Source: Kutzneria sp044547355 (GTDB lineage: Bacteria; Actinomycetota; Actinomycetes; Mycobacteriales; Pseudonocardiaceae). Taken from it: a stretch of 64,000 nucleotides of DNA. The notes beneath the pieces were generated by a model, which was not told the DNA's origin, did no database searches, and was given only the letters and a program-made list of their open reading frames with translations. Of the stretch, positions 55,736 through 63,865 are shown in pieces. Positions within the stretch are counted from its first letter, which is position 1; every line of letters starts with the position of its first letter. Location of the stretch: assembly GCF_044547355.1 (NCBI RefSeq), contig NZ_JBIUAG010000037.1:1-64000 (forward strand). The letters run 5' to 3'. The translations under genes were made by a program, and so were the position numbers.

Positions 55736-56674
55736 GTGCGGCCTTCCGTGCTCGCCTTGCGGGCCTTGAATCTCGGCGATCTCCTCGTCGCCGTGCCGGC
55801 GCTGCGAGCGCTGCGCCGGCACTGGCCGCAACACCGGCTGCACCTGGCCACTTCCGCTTGGCTGGCCCCGGTGGTCGAGCTCATCGGCGGTGTCGACCAA
55901 CTCGTGCCGGCCAACGGTCTCACCGCCCTCGACGGCGTGGAAAGCCCCGATGTGGCGGTGAATCTGCACGGGGCCGGCCCGGAGAGCAACGCGGTTCTCG
56001 ACGCCCTCGCGCCCCGGCGCCGTATCGGCCACCGCGGGCACGGCTGGGACGGTCCGATGTGGACGGACGACGGGCACGAGCGCCAACGCTGGTGCCGAAT
56101 GCTCGCCGCCCACGGCATCCCTTGCGACGCCGACGATCTCTTGCTCCGGCCGCCATCGACGCCCAGCATCGCGCCCGGGGTCGTGGTCATCCACCCCGGC
56201 GCCGGCTACGGCAGCCGCCGCTGGCCGGTCGAACGCTACGCCCAGGTGGCGGCGCGAATCGGCGATCGTGTCGTGGTGACGGGCACCGCTCGGGAGCGTG
56301 CGCTGGCGTCGGCTGTCGGCGTGCCGGACCAGGACGTCCTCGCCGGCCGTCTCGACCTGGCGCAGCTGGCCGCGCTGATCGCCGAGGCGCGGCTGGTGAT
56401 CTCCGGCGACACCGGCGTCGCCCACCTCTGCTACGCCTACCGGACCCCGTCGGTCGTGCTGTTCGGGCCGGCCCCGGTCGAGCAGTGGGGCCCGCCGGCC
56501 GACGGCCCCCATCGCCCGCTCACCGTCGCCTCGGCTCGGCGCGGCGACCCCTTCGCCGACGACCCCGATCCCGCGCTGCTCGGCGTCGACGTCGATGCCG
56601 TCCTGGCCCGTGCCGCCGAACTGCCGGCGACGCCACCCGATCGGCGCAGAACGAATCCCCGGCGACAGGTTTGA
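55736..56674 (+). CDS. GT9 family heptosyltransferase-like glycosyltransferase (copy 3)
   Basis: A 312-residue GT9 enzyme. It opens VLALRALNLGDLLVAVPALRALRRHW, the family N-terminus. The donor domain has VVVIHPGAGYGSRRWPVERY and LVISGDTGVAHLCYAYRTPSVVLFGP. Unlike the other two GT9 copies it has no cysteine tail. It should move heptose from an activated donor to an acceptor. It is divergent from the gmhB operon, and the 119-base space between them holds one SigB-like promoter per direction. Confidence 0.85.
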   Translation: MRPSVLALRALNLGDLLVAVPALRALRRHWPQHRLHLATSAWLAPVVELIGGVDQLVPANGLTALDGVESPDVAVNLHGAGPESNAVLDALAPRRRIGHRGHGWDGPMWTDDGHERQRWCRMLAAHGIPCDADDLLLRPPSTPSIAPGVVVIHPGAGYGSRRWPVERYAQVAARIGDRVVVTGTARERALASAVGVPDQDVLAGRLDLAQLAALIAEARLVISGDTGVAHLCYAYRTPSVVLFGPAPVEQWGPPADGPHRPLTVASARRGDPFADDPDPALLGVDVDAVLARAAELPATPPDRRRTNPRRQV

Positions 56675-56739
56675 TCGCGGGCGGAGAAGGTGGCCAGGCC
56701 GCACGTGTTCCGCAGCTGCCGCTACGGCGAGGCCGCGCC

Positions 56740-57237
56740 TCAGCTGACCGCTCCGAGGGCGGCGCTAACGGCCGTGATGATGACCCCGCCGAGGGCGATG
56801 GCCATGAAGGAGCGGAGGAATCCGGTGCCGAAGAACCGCCACCGGATCCAGGACAGGGCCACCAGTTCGAAGGCGATCGTGGCCAGCGCCACCACCAGCG
56901 CGAGCCCGTACTGCGGGATCAGGAACGGCAGGGTGTGCAGCACGCCGCCGAGGAAGGTGCCGGCGCCGGTGATCGCGCCGCGCCGGTAGGGGCTGCCGCG
57001 CCCGGTGAGGTCGCCGGTGTCGGACAGGCCCTCGGAGAAGGCCATGCTCACGCCGGCGCCGATCGCGGTGGCCAGTCCGGTGAAGAAGGCGTAGATCGGC
57101 TGGTGGGTGGCCAGTGCGACGGCGAACACCGGCGCCAGTGTCGACAGCGAGCCGTCGATGAGGCCGGTCATGGCGGGCTGCACCCGCTGCAACAGGAACG
57201 AGCTGTCCGCCCGGCGGGGCAGGGCCAGGGTCGTCAT
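56740..57237 (-). CDS. VIT1/CCC1-like membrane transporter
   Basis: A 165-residue protein with four to five membrane helices, like the membrane part of VIT/CCC1 iron-manganese transporters: FLLQRVQPAMTGLIDGSLSTLAPVFAVAL at helix 1, the GLATAIGAGVSMAFSEGLSDTG cytoplasmic loop, then RRGAITGAGTFLGGVLHTLPF. The metal-binding domain between helices 2 and 3 is very short. It may move Fe or Mn. The ATG has AAGGAG upstream. It is divergent from the reductase operon over a region with two palindromes. Confidence 0.7.
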   Translation of the reverse strand: MTTLALPRRADSSFLLQRVQPAMTGLIDGSLSTLAPVFAVALATHQPIYAFFTGLATAIGAGVSMAFSEGLSDTGDLTGRGSPYRRGAITGAGTFLGGVLHTLPFLIPQYGLALVVALATIAFELVALSWIRWRFFGTGFLRSFMAIALGGVIITAVSAALGAVS

Positions 57238-57259
57238 GGTGACGCTCCTTCGCTCGATT

Positions 57260-57273
57260 ACTGAACTATCAGT
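57260..57273. promoter_or_regulatory. Operator half of a TetR regulatory region (site 1)
   Basis: ACTGA-ACTA-TCAGT is a perfect 5-base inverted repeat, 23 bases upstream of the VIT-like start. Together with the next three bases it contains GAAACTG on the minus strand, the same half-site as site 2. Confidence 0.45.
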
Positions 57274-57348
57274 TTCGTATGTAACAACGGTAGCGGCGGT
57301 GTGGGTGTTCCTGACCAGCCTGTGGGCTACGGAACAGCGCACACATCC

Positions 57349-57368
57349 GAAACTGGTCGTACAGTTTC
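57349..57368. promoter_or_regulatory. TetR operator palindrome (site 2)
   Basis: GAAACTG-GTCGTA-CAGTTTC is a perfect 20-base inverted repeat, 29 bases before the aldo/keto reductase start. The TetR gene is third in that operon, so this is most likely its own operator. Confidence 0.6.
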
Positions 57369-57396
57369 TAGTGAGGACATCGGAAACGGAGGAGCC

Positions 57397-58335
57397 ATGC
57401 GACAGACAGAACTGGGCGGCACGGGCCTGGAGATCACCCCGGTCGGCTTCGGCGCGTGGGCGATCGGCGGGGGCGGCTGGGAGTTCGGCTGGGGACCGCA
57501 GCGGGAGGACGAGGCGATCGCCGCCATCCACCGGGCGCTCGAGCTCGGCGTCAACTGGATCGACACGGCCGCCGCCTACGGGTTCGGCCGCTCGGAACGC
57601 ACCGTCGGCCGCGCGCTGGCCGGCCTGGACCGCCGGCCGTACGTGTTCACGAAGTGCTCGCTGCTCGACGACGGCACCGGGCGCGTGCGGCACAGCCTCG
57701 ATCGCGACTCGATCCTGCGGGAGGCCGAGGCCAGCCTCCAGCGGCTCGGCGTCGACGCGATCGACCTGTACCAGATCCACTGGCCCATCCCGGACGAGGA
57801 CATCGAGCAGGGCTGGGCCGCCATGGCCGAGCTGAAGGAACGGGGCCTGGTCCGGCACATCGGCGTGTCCAACTTCGACGTCAAGCAGCTGCGCCGCATC
57901 CAGGAGATCGCCCCGGTCGCGACGCTCCAGCCGCCGTACTCGCTGATCGACCGGGACGCCGAGGCGGAGATCCTGCCCTTCGCGCGGCACGACAACATCG
58001 GCGTGATCGTCTACTCGCCGATGGGCTCCGGCCTGCTGACCGGGGCGATCACCCGCGAACGCCTCGCGGCCATGGCCGAGGACGACTGGCGCAAGACCGA
58101 CCCGCGGTTCACCGAACCGCAGCTCAGCCGGCACCTCGCGCTGGCCGACCGGCTTCGGCGGGTCGCCGACCGGCACGGCGTCACCCCCGGCGCGGTCGCG
58201 GTCGCCTGGACGCTGCGTAACCCGGCGGTGTCCGGCGCGATCACCGGATTCCGCCGCCCCGACCAGGTCGACCCGATCCTCGCCGCGGCCGACCTGCGAC
58301 TCACCGACCAGGACATCGCGGAGATGACGGCATGA
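57397..58335 (+). CDS. Aldo/keto reductase
   Basis: A 312-residue TIM-barrel NADPH reductase of the AKR type. The active-site residues are in DTAAAYGFGRSE (Asp-Tyr), FTKCS (Lys) and IHWPIPD (His). ITGFRRPDQVD at the C-terminus binds the NADP phosphate. It should reduce aldehydes or ketones; the substrate is unknown. It is first in a three-gene operon with an NADP-dependent oxidoreductase and a TetR, joined by ATGA overlaps. The promoter zone has a 20-base operator. Confidence 0.9.
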   Translation: MRQTELGGTGLEITPVGFGAWAIGGGGWEFGWGPQREDEAIAAIHRALELGVNWIDTAAAYGFGRSERTVGRALAGLDRRPYVFTKCSLLDDGTGRVRHSLDRDSILREAEASLQRLGVDAIDLYQIHWPIPDEDIEQGWAAMAELKERGLVRHIGVSNFDVKQLRRIQEIAPVATLQPPYSLIDRDAEAEILPFARHDNIGVIVYSPMGSGLLTGAITRERLAAMAEDDWRKTDPRFTEPQLSRHLALADRLRRVADRHGVTPGAVAVAWTLRNPAVSGAITGFRRPDQVDPILAAADLRLTDQDIAEMTA

Positions 58336-59213
58336 CCGAGATCGGATTTGTCGGACTGGGCAGCATGGGCGCGCCGCTGGCCGCGCGGCTGCTGCCCGGA
58401 AACCGTGTGTACGGGACCAATCGCACCGCGGCCAAGGCCGCCGCGCTGATCGAGCAGGGCTTGGTCTGGCGGGACACGCCACGCGAGGTCGCCGCCGCCG
58501 CGGACGTCGTGTTCAGCATGGTCACCGACGACAACGCGCTCACGGCGATCACCGCCGGTCCCGACGGGATCCTGGCCGGCCTGCGACCGGGGACGCTGTA
58601 CGTCGACATGAGCACGGTGAGCCCGCAGGCCAGCCGCGCGCTCGCGGCACAGGTCCGAGGGGTGGGCGGCACGATGATCGACGCGCCGGTCTCCGGCAGC
58701 GTCCCGGCGGCCGAGAGCGGCACGCTGGCGATCATGGCCGGCGGCCCCGAGCCGGCGTTCCGGGCGGCCGAGCCGCTGCTGCGCCGGCTGGGCAGCACCG
58801 TCACCCACGTCGGCGGCAACGGCCAGGGGCTACTGCTCAAGCTGGCGATCAACATCAGCCTCGCCGCCCAGCTGCTGGCCTTCAGCGAGGGGCTGCTGCT
58901 GGCCGAACGCGGTGGCGTCGACCCCGAGCTGGCCGCCAGGGTGATGACCACCTCGTCGATCGGATCACCGCTGCTGCGGACGCGGGCCCCGCTTGTGCTG
59001 GACCTGCCCGAGCAGGCCTGGTTCGACGTGCGGATGCTGCACAAGGACATCCGACTCGCGCTGGCGGCCGACACCGGGATGCCCTTGCCCGCGGCCGCGG
59101 CGGCCGACCGTGTGCTCGGCCAGGCCGAGGCGCTGGGTTACGGGCACCGGGACGTGGCTAGTCTGCTGCACGTGCTGGCTGAGCAGTCCGGATCCGACCC
59201 GAGGGCGGCATGA
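58332..59213 (+). CDS. NAD(P)-dependent oxidoreductase (3-hydroxyisobutyrate dehydrogenase-like)
   Basis: A 293-residue beta-hydroxyacid dehydrogenase. The dinucleotide site is GFVGLGSMGAPLA, the substrate-binding motif is DAPVSGSVPAAESGTLAIMAGG, and the catalytic Lys is in GLLLKLAINISLA. It oxidises or reduces a 2- or 3-hydroxyacid, the identity of which is not given by the sequence. The ATG overlaps the reductase stop, and the TetR gene overlaps its own stop, so all three are one translational unit. Confidence 0.85.
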   Translation: MTEIGFVGLGSMGAPLAARLLPGNRVYGTNRTAAKAAALIEQGLVWRDTPREVAAAADVVFSMVTDDNALTAITAGPDGILAGLRPGTLYVDMSTVSPQASRALAAQVRGVGGTMIDAPVSGSVPAAESGTLAIMAGGPEPAFRAAEPLLRRLGSTVTHVGGNGQGLLLKLAINISLAAQLLAFSEGLLLAERGGVDPELAARVMTTSSIGSPLLRTRAPLVLDLPEQAWFDVRMLHKDIRLALAADTGMPLPAAAAADRVLGQAEALGYGHRDVASLLHVLAEQSGSDPRAA

Positions 59214-59818
59214 CGAACGAAGGCAACCGGGGACGGCCGCGCAGCCAGCAGGCGCACCAGGCGATTCTCACCGCCGCCGCGGAACTCCTGCTGGAACGTG
59301 CCCTGGCCGACGTCAGCATGGACGCCGTCGCGCAGCGGGCCGGAGTCAGCAAGGCCACCATCTACCGGTGGTGGCCGACCAAGGAGGCGCTGGCCCTCGA
59401 CGCGCTCTATGCCGAGTGGAACACCACCCGCCCCTTCCCGCGCGACACCGGTTCGCTGCGCGGTGACCTGCTGTCGCTGCTGCGGCCGTGGGCCCGGCTG
59501 GCCACCAGTCGGCCCTACGGCCGCGTGCTCGCCGCCCTGCTCACCGCCGCGCAGTCCGACCCGGTGTTCGCCAGCGAGTACCGGCAGCGGTTCGTCGAGC
59601 CCCGCCGCGACCAGGCCGGCGCCCTGTTCCAACGGGCCATCGAACGCGGCGAGATCCCCGCCGGTGCCAAGATCGACGTCGCCCTGGACCTGTTGTACGG
59701 CCCGCTCTACCACCGGCTGCTGCACGGCCACGCGCCGCTGACCGACCGGTTCGTCCGCGACGTCGTCGACCTGGCGCTCGACGGTATCCTGCCCCGCCCG
59801 GCCGTGACGCCGAGCTAG
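59210..59818 (+). CDS. TetR/AcrR family regulator of the reductase operon
   Basis: A 202-residue TetR protein. The HTH is at about residues 15-62 (VSMDAVAQRAGVSKATIYRWWPTKEALAL), followed by a TetR_C_16/11-type domain with ARLATSRPYGRVLAALLTAAQSDP. It is translated with the two oxidoreductases and probably binds the GAAACTG-N6-CAGTTTC palindrome before the operon. It should thereby control its own operon and perhaps the divergent VIT-like gene. The inducer may be the substrate of the reductases. Confidence 0.85.
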   Translation: MTNEGNRGRPRSQQAHQAILTAAAELLLERALADVSMDAVAQRAGVSKATIYRWWPTKEALALDALYAEWNTTRPFPRDTGSLRGDLLSLLRPWARLATSRPYGRVLAALLTAAQSDPVFASEYRQRFVEPRRDQAGALFQRAIERGEIPAGAKIDVALDLLYGPLYHRLLHGHAPLTDRFVRDVVDLALDGILPRPAVTPS

Positions 59819-59837
59819 GCTCGGTTCTTGTCCGTGG

Positions 59838-60563
59838 TCACCGCGTCTCCTCGGGGACGGCCAGGGCGCGGGCGGCCAGCCGGGCCACCGTCGGCGTGAG
59901 CTCGGGATCGGACCGGTCGGGCAGGCGTCGGCCGAACGCGGTGCACGCGGTCAGAGCCCTGACGCAGGCCAACAAAACCTCGATGCCCGGCTGCGCGCCC
60001 GGCACCTGGAGCAGCGCCCGCACCAGGCCCGGCAACGCGAGCAGCGGGTGCTCCGGATCGTCGGCGGCGATCAGGACCGGTCCGCGGAGTTCGATGCGCG
60101 GGTCGACCACGGGCACGCCGCCGCCGACCGGGTCGAGCACCGCGTCCGCGCGCTGGGCGATCCGGCTCAATGGGAAGGTCACCGCGTCGGCGGGATGCCA
60201 GCTGGCGATCTCGCCGACCCCGGCTGCGACCAGCAGCGGGCACAGCGTGGGGATCGCGGTGGACTCGGCGATCACCACCCGGGCCGCGCCCGGCTGCTTG
60301 CGGGCCTGCCTGAGCGCGGCGAACAGCGAGGCGGCCAAGGCCACCGCGGTCAGCTCCTCCCGGGTGACGCAGGGAATGCCCCACGCCGCGGACAGGTCGG
60401 CCTGCCGTAGCCGGGCCGCGGCCGTGTCCAGGCCGGCGAGGTAGACCGCGTCCACATCGCCGGGCGGCGCCTGCCGCGAGTCGACGGCAGGCAGCACCAC
60501 GGCGTCGAGACCGGGAATCGGCAGGGGCAGCTCGGTGTCCTCGTCGCCGAGAACGGCGATCAT
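59838..60563 (-). CDS. Hypothetical protein
   Basis: A 241-residue protein with alternating alpha/beta character and no signal peptide. It has a Rossmann-like feel (VVIAESTAIPTLCPLLVAAGVGEIAS, LDPVGGGVPVVDP), but no nucleotide motif is complete. I do not recognise the family. The ATG overlaps the stop of the 69-residue gene before it (60560-60769). It is convergent with the TetR gene. Its place next to the hydrogenase-4-like genes may be accidental, since 115 bases separate them. Confidence 0.6.
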   Translation of the reverse strand: MIAVLGDEDTELPLPIPGLDAVVLPAVDSRQAPPGDVDAVYLAGLDTAAARLRQADLSAAWGIPCVTREELTAVALAASLFAALRQARKQPGAARVVIAESTAIPTLCPLLVAAGVGEIASWHPADAVTFPLSRIAQRADAVLDPVGGGVPVVDPRIELRGPVLIAADDPEHPLLALPGLVRALLQVPGAQPGIEVLLACVRALTACTAFGRRLPDRSDPELTPTVARLAARALAVPEETR

Positions 60564-60769
60564 CGGTTCTCCTCACGCAATGCCACCAGGATCTCGGGGT
60601 CCATCCAGCCCTGGATGTCGACACCGTGGTGGCGGCCGACCTCGATCAGGTCCATCAGCCGCCCGGCGTGCAGCCCCGCCTCATAGGGATGACCGGCCTG
60701 CCGCGCGGCCCGCAGCGCCTGCTGCGCGTCCTGGACTCGGCCGCGTAGCGCCGCGACGAACTCACTCAC
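60560..60769 (-). CDS. Small hypothetical helical protein
   Basis: A 69-residue protein predicted to be two long helices (FVAALRGRVQDAQQALRAARQAG and YEAGLHAGRLMDLIEVGRHHGVDI). The GTG start is at 60769, and the last bases overlap the ATG of the next gene (ATGA). No family is recognised. It probably acts together with the unknown protein encoded downstream. Confidence 0.6.
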   Translation of the reverse strand: MSEFVAALRGRVQDAQQALRAARQAGHPYEAGLHAGRLMDLIEVGRHHGVDIQGWMDPEILVALREENR

Positions 60770-60884
60770 CGACCCCGACCCTTCGTTGACACGAGGAATC
60801 CATAGTCTGCGCAGTTAAAGATACGCGCAAGTCTTCAGGCGTGAGACCTGGGGTACACGCTCCTGGTCGAGCCGGCTGTGGGCG

Positions 60885-62384
60885 CTACAGGTCGTTGCCG
60901 GCGTATGACAGGTTGAAACTCTTGTTGACCAGCGGGAAGTCCGGCACGATCGTGTCCGCGAGGGCGACCGGCAGCGCGGGCCAGTTGACGAAGCTGGGGT
61001 CGACGATCTTCACCCGGCGCAGGGCGCCGTCGGCGGCGAGTTCGACGCGGTGCACGATGGTGCCCCGCCACCCTTCGACGATGCCCACGCCCGATCCGCT
61101 CACCGCGCTCGGCGGTGTGTCGTCGCGGTCGCGGGCGTCATGGAGCAGCGCGATGATCGTCGCGATGGACTCCTGAATCTCCCCGGCCCGGACCAGAAAT
61201 CGGGACATCACGTCACCATCGGTGCGGCTGGGCACAGTGCGCGGCAGTCCGGTGCGCAGGAACGGAAAGTCGTGGCGGGCGTCCACCGTGAGGCCGCTGG
61301 CTCGGGCGACATAGCCCAGCGTGCCCAGGTCGGCGGCCTGCTTCGCGGTGAGCACGGCGGTGCCGGCGAACCGGTCGTTGACCACACTGTGGTCCATGGC
61401 CAGCGCGACCACCTCGGCGACGTCCGCGCCGATCGCCTGCAACACACGGATGTCCGGCGGTCGCACGAGGGTGGTCGCGCCGGGGCGGATCGCGCCCCGC
61501 AGCAGCCGGTGCCCGGTGACCTCGTCGTTGATCCGCAGGAGTTGTTCCCGTATCCGCTGGGCGTGGGCGTTGAGGATGCCGTGGCCGACGTCGTTGCACA
61601 GCGCCCCGATGTCGGTGACGTGGTTGTAGAGCCGTTCCAGTTCCAGCAGGATCGCCCGGGACCGCTGGGCCGACGTCGGCACGGGAATGCCCAGGGCGTC
61701 CTCGACGGCCAGGCAGAAGGCCAGGTTGTGCCCGACCGAGGTGTCCCCGCTGACCCGCTCGGCCAACTCGACGCCGGCGTCGGCCCGTCGGCCCTGGAAC
61801 AGCTTCTCGACGCCCCGGTGCACGAACCACAGGCGGGCCTTGAGGTTGAGGATGGTCTCGCCGACCACGGAGAACCGGAAGTGCCCGGGTCCGATCATGC
61901 CGGCGTGCACCGGCCCGACCGGGATCTCGTACACCCCGGGGCCTTCCACCGTCCTAAAAGGATACGGGCCGTCGACGTCGCCGAAGGCGGGCGGATCGCC
62001 GGCGTCGGCCAGCATCGGATACCAGCCCCTGGGCCAATGGAAGTGTCGGACGAGTCGCCGGGGCAGCGGATGCTCGTCGGGCACGATCCCGTAGAGGTCG
62101 CGCATCTCCCGCTCGAACCGTCCGGCCGGGAAGGAGATCCCGGCCAGGCTCGGCAGGTGCGGCGACTCCCGATCCAGCGGCACGTGCAGTTCGAGGCGGT
62201 GGTCGGTGGCCGCGTCGGTGAACAGATACACCGCGCGCAGCTGGTCGCCGTCGTCGTGACCGGCGACCAACGCGACCCGATAACCGGATTCCAGCAGGGA
62301 CAGGGCGTGGCCGGGCAACTCGCCGGGGCTGATCGACTGGGCGGTGCGGCGGTGGCCGACCAGATCGCCGAAGGTCCGTGTCAT
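60885..62384 (-). CDS. Hydrogenase-4 subunit G-like (NuoC/NuoD fusion) protein without Ni ligands
   Basis: A 499-residue fusion of a NuoC-like part (1-150: FEREMRDLYGIVPDEHP) and a NuoD/HyfG-like part (160-499: IPVGPVHAGMIGPGHFRF, FVHRGVEKLFQG). In true [NiFe] hydrogenases an RxCGxC and a DPCxxC motif hold nickel. Here they read RVSGDT and DPSFVNW, so all four cysteines are missing. It must therefore be an Ehr or complex-I-like energy-converting module rather than a hydrogenase. The ATG overlaps the stop of the HyfF-like gene. Confidence 0.8.
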   Translation of the reverse strand: MTRTFGDLVGHRRTAQSISPGELPGHALSLLESGYRVALVAGHDDGDQLRAVYLFTDAATDHRLELHVPLDRESPHLPSLAGISFPAGRFEREMRDLYGIVPDEHPLPRRLVRHFHWPRGWYPMLADAGDPPAFGDVDGPYPFRTVEGPGVYEIPVGPVHAGMIGPGHFRFSVVGETILNLKARLWFVHRGVEKLFQGRRADAGVELAERVSGDTSVGHNLAFCLAVEDALGIPVPTSAQRSRAILLELERLYNHVTDIGALCNDVGHGILNAHAQRIREQLLRINDEVTGHRLLRGAIRPGATTLVRPPDIRVLQAIGADVAEVVALAMDHSVVNDRFAGTAVLTAKQAADLGTLGYVARASGLTVDARHDFPFLRTGLPRTVPSRTDGDVMSRFLVRAGEIQESIATIIALLHDARDRDDTPPSAVSGSGVGIVEGWRGTIVHRVELAADGALRRVKIVDPSFVNWPALPVALADTIVPDFPLVNKSFNLSYAGNDL

Positions 62385-63865
62385 GGTGTCCCCACAAGGA
62401 TCGCGGCGGCCGAGGCCAGCAGATCGGTCAACGGTCCGGCGGTGACGCCGAGCCCGGCGCACACCGCGAGCCCGCCCAGCAACGCGGTCGCGGCGAACAC
62501 CGGCAGGCGGGGCCCGGCCGCCGTGGCGGCGCCGGGGCTGTCGGGCGGGCTGCCCAACAGCATCCGGCTGGTGTGGGTGAGCAGGGCGGCGGCGATCACC
62601 AGCACCAGCAGGAGTGCGGCGGCGGTGGCCCAGCCCAGCCCCGAGGCGAACCCGGCGCGGGCGATCCCGAGTTCGCTGGCGAACACGCTGAACGGGGGCA
62701 TCCCGATCAGCGCGAGCATCCCGAACCCCAGGCACCCGGCCACCAGCGGCTGGCGGGCGGCCAGTCCGCGGACCTCGCCGATCCGGCTGGCGCCGGTGGT
62801 CTGGAGGACGTGGCCGGCGCCGAGGAACAGCACGCCCTTGGCCAGGCCGTGGCCCAGGATGTGCAGCAGCACCGCGGCCGCGGCCAGCGGGCCGCCGACC
62901 GCGGCGCCGAGGGCCAGCAGACCCATGTGCTCGATGCTGGAGTAGGCCAGCATCCGCTTGTAGTCGCGCTGGGCCACCAGCAGCGACGCGGCCAGCACGA
63001 GCGAGGCCAGCGCCATGACGATCAGCAGGGCACGGGCGAACCCGATGCCCAGCGCCGCGTCGGCGATCACCTTCACCCGCAGGATCGCGTAGAACGCGAC
63101 CGACAGCAGCACCCCGGACATCAGCGCCGACACCGGCGCCGGGGCCTGCGAGTGCGCGTCGGGCAGCCAGGCGTGCAGCGGCGCCAGCCCGGCCTTCGTG
63201 CCGAAACCGATCACCAACAGCGCCACCGCGATCCTGGTGACCCCGGGATCAAGGGCGTGCGCGCCGGCCACCAGCCCGGCCCAGTCCAACCCCGGCGCGC
63301 CCGGGCTGTGCCGGGCGGCGTAGTTGAGCAGCAGCGTGCCCAGCAGAGCCAATGCGATCCCGGTCGAGCAGATCACCACGTACTTCCACGCCGCCTCGAC
63401 CGCCGAGCGGGTGCGGCGTTGCCCGACCAGGAACGCGGTGACGATCGTCGTGGCCTCGATCGCGATCCACAGCACGCCCAGGTCCGCGGCCAGCACCGCC
63501 AGCGCCATGGCGGCCAGGAACGCCTGCACCAGCAGACTGTGCCGGGTGGCGGTGCGCGGGCTCGCGCGACCGGCCCGGATCTCGGCGGACAGATACGCCG
63601 GGGTCGCGGCGGTGGCCAGCGATCCGACCGCGCCGATCACGATCAGCATGAACGCCGACAGCGCGTCCACCCGCACCAGGCCGCCCAGCGCGGTGTGCGA
63701 CCCAGCCGTGGCGACCGCGACAGCAGCGCCGATCCCGGCGGCCAACACCAGCGCGGCGCTGACGGCGCTCAGCCACGCCGTGGCCGGCCGCCACCCGGCC
63801 ACCAGAAACACCACGGCCCCCACCAGCGGCGCCAGGACCGGCACGAGCGTCAACATCGTGATCAT
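62381..63865 (-). CDS. Hydrogenase-4 component F-like proton-pumping membrane subunit
   Basis: A 494-residue antiporter-like subunit with about fourteen membrane helices, of the NuoL/M/N/HyfF family. Key features are the Glu in LWIAIEATTIVTAFLVG (helix 5) and the Lys-bearing broken helix region FGTKAGLAPLHAWLPDAHSQAPAPVSALMSGV. It should carry protons across the membrane, driven by the redox module. The ATG shares one base with the stop of the upstream HyfE-like gene (TGATG), and its stop overlaps the HyfG-like start. Confidence 0.85.
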   Translation of the reverse strand: MITMLTLVPVLAPLVGAVVFLVAGWRPATAWLSAVSAALVLAAGIGAAVAVATAGSHTALGGLVRVDALSAFMLIVIGAVGSLATAATPAYLSAEIRAGRASPRTATRHSLLVQAFLAAMALAVLAADLGVLWIAIEATTIVTAFLVGQRRTRSAVEAAWKYVVICSTGIALALLGTLLLNYAARHSPGAPGLDWAGLVAGAHALDPGVTRIAVALLVIGFGTKAGLAPLHAWLPDAHSQAPAPVSALMSGVLLSVAFYAILRVKVIADAALGIGFARALLIVMALASLVLAASLLVAQRDYKRMLAYSSIEHMGLLALGAAVGGPLAAAAVLLHILGHGLAKGVLFLGAGHVLQTTGASRIGEVRGLAARQPLVAGCLGFGMLALIGMPPFSVFASELGIARAGFASGLGWATAAALLLVLVIAAALLTHTSRMLLGSPPDSPGAATAAGPRLPVFAATALLGGLAVCAGLGVTAGPLTDLLASAAAILVGTP

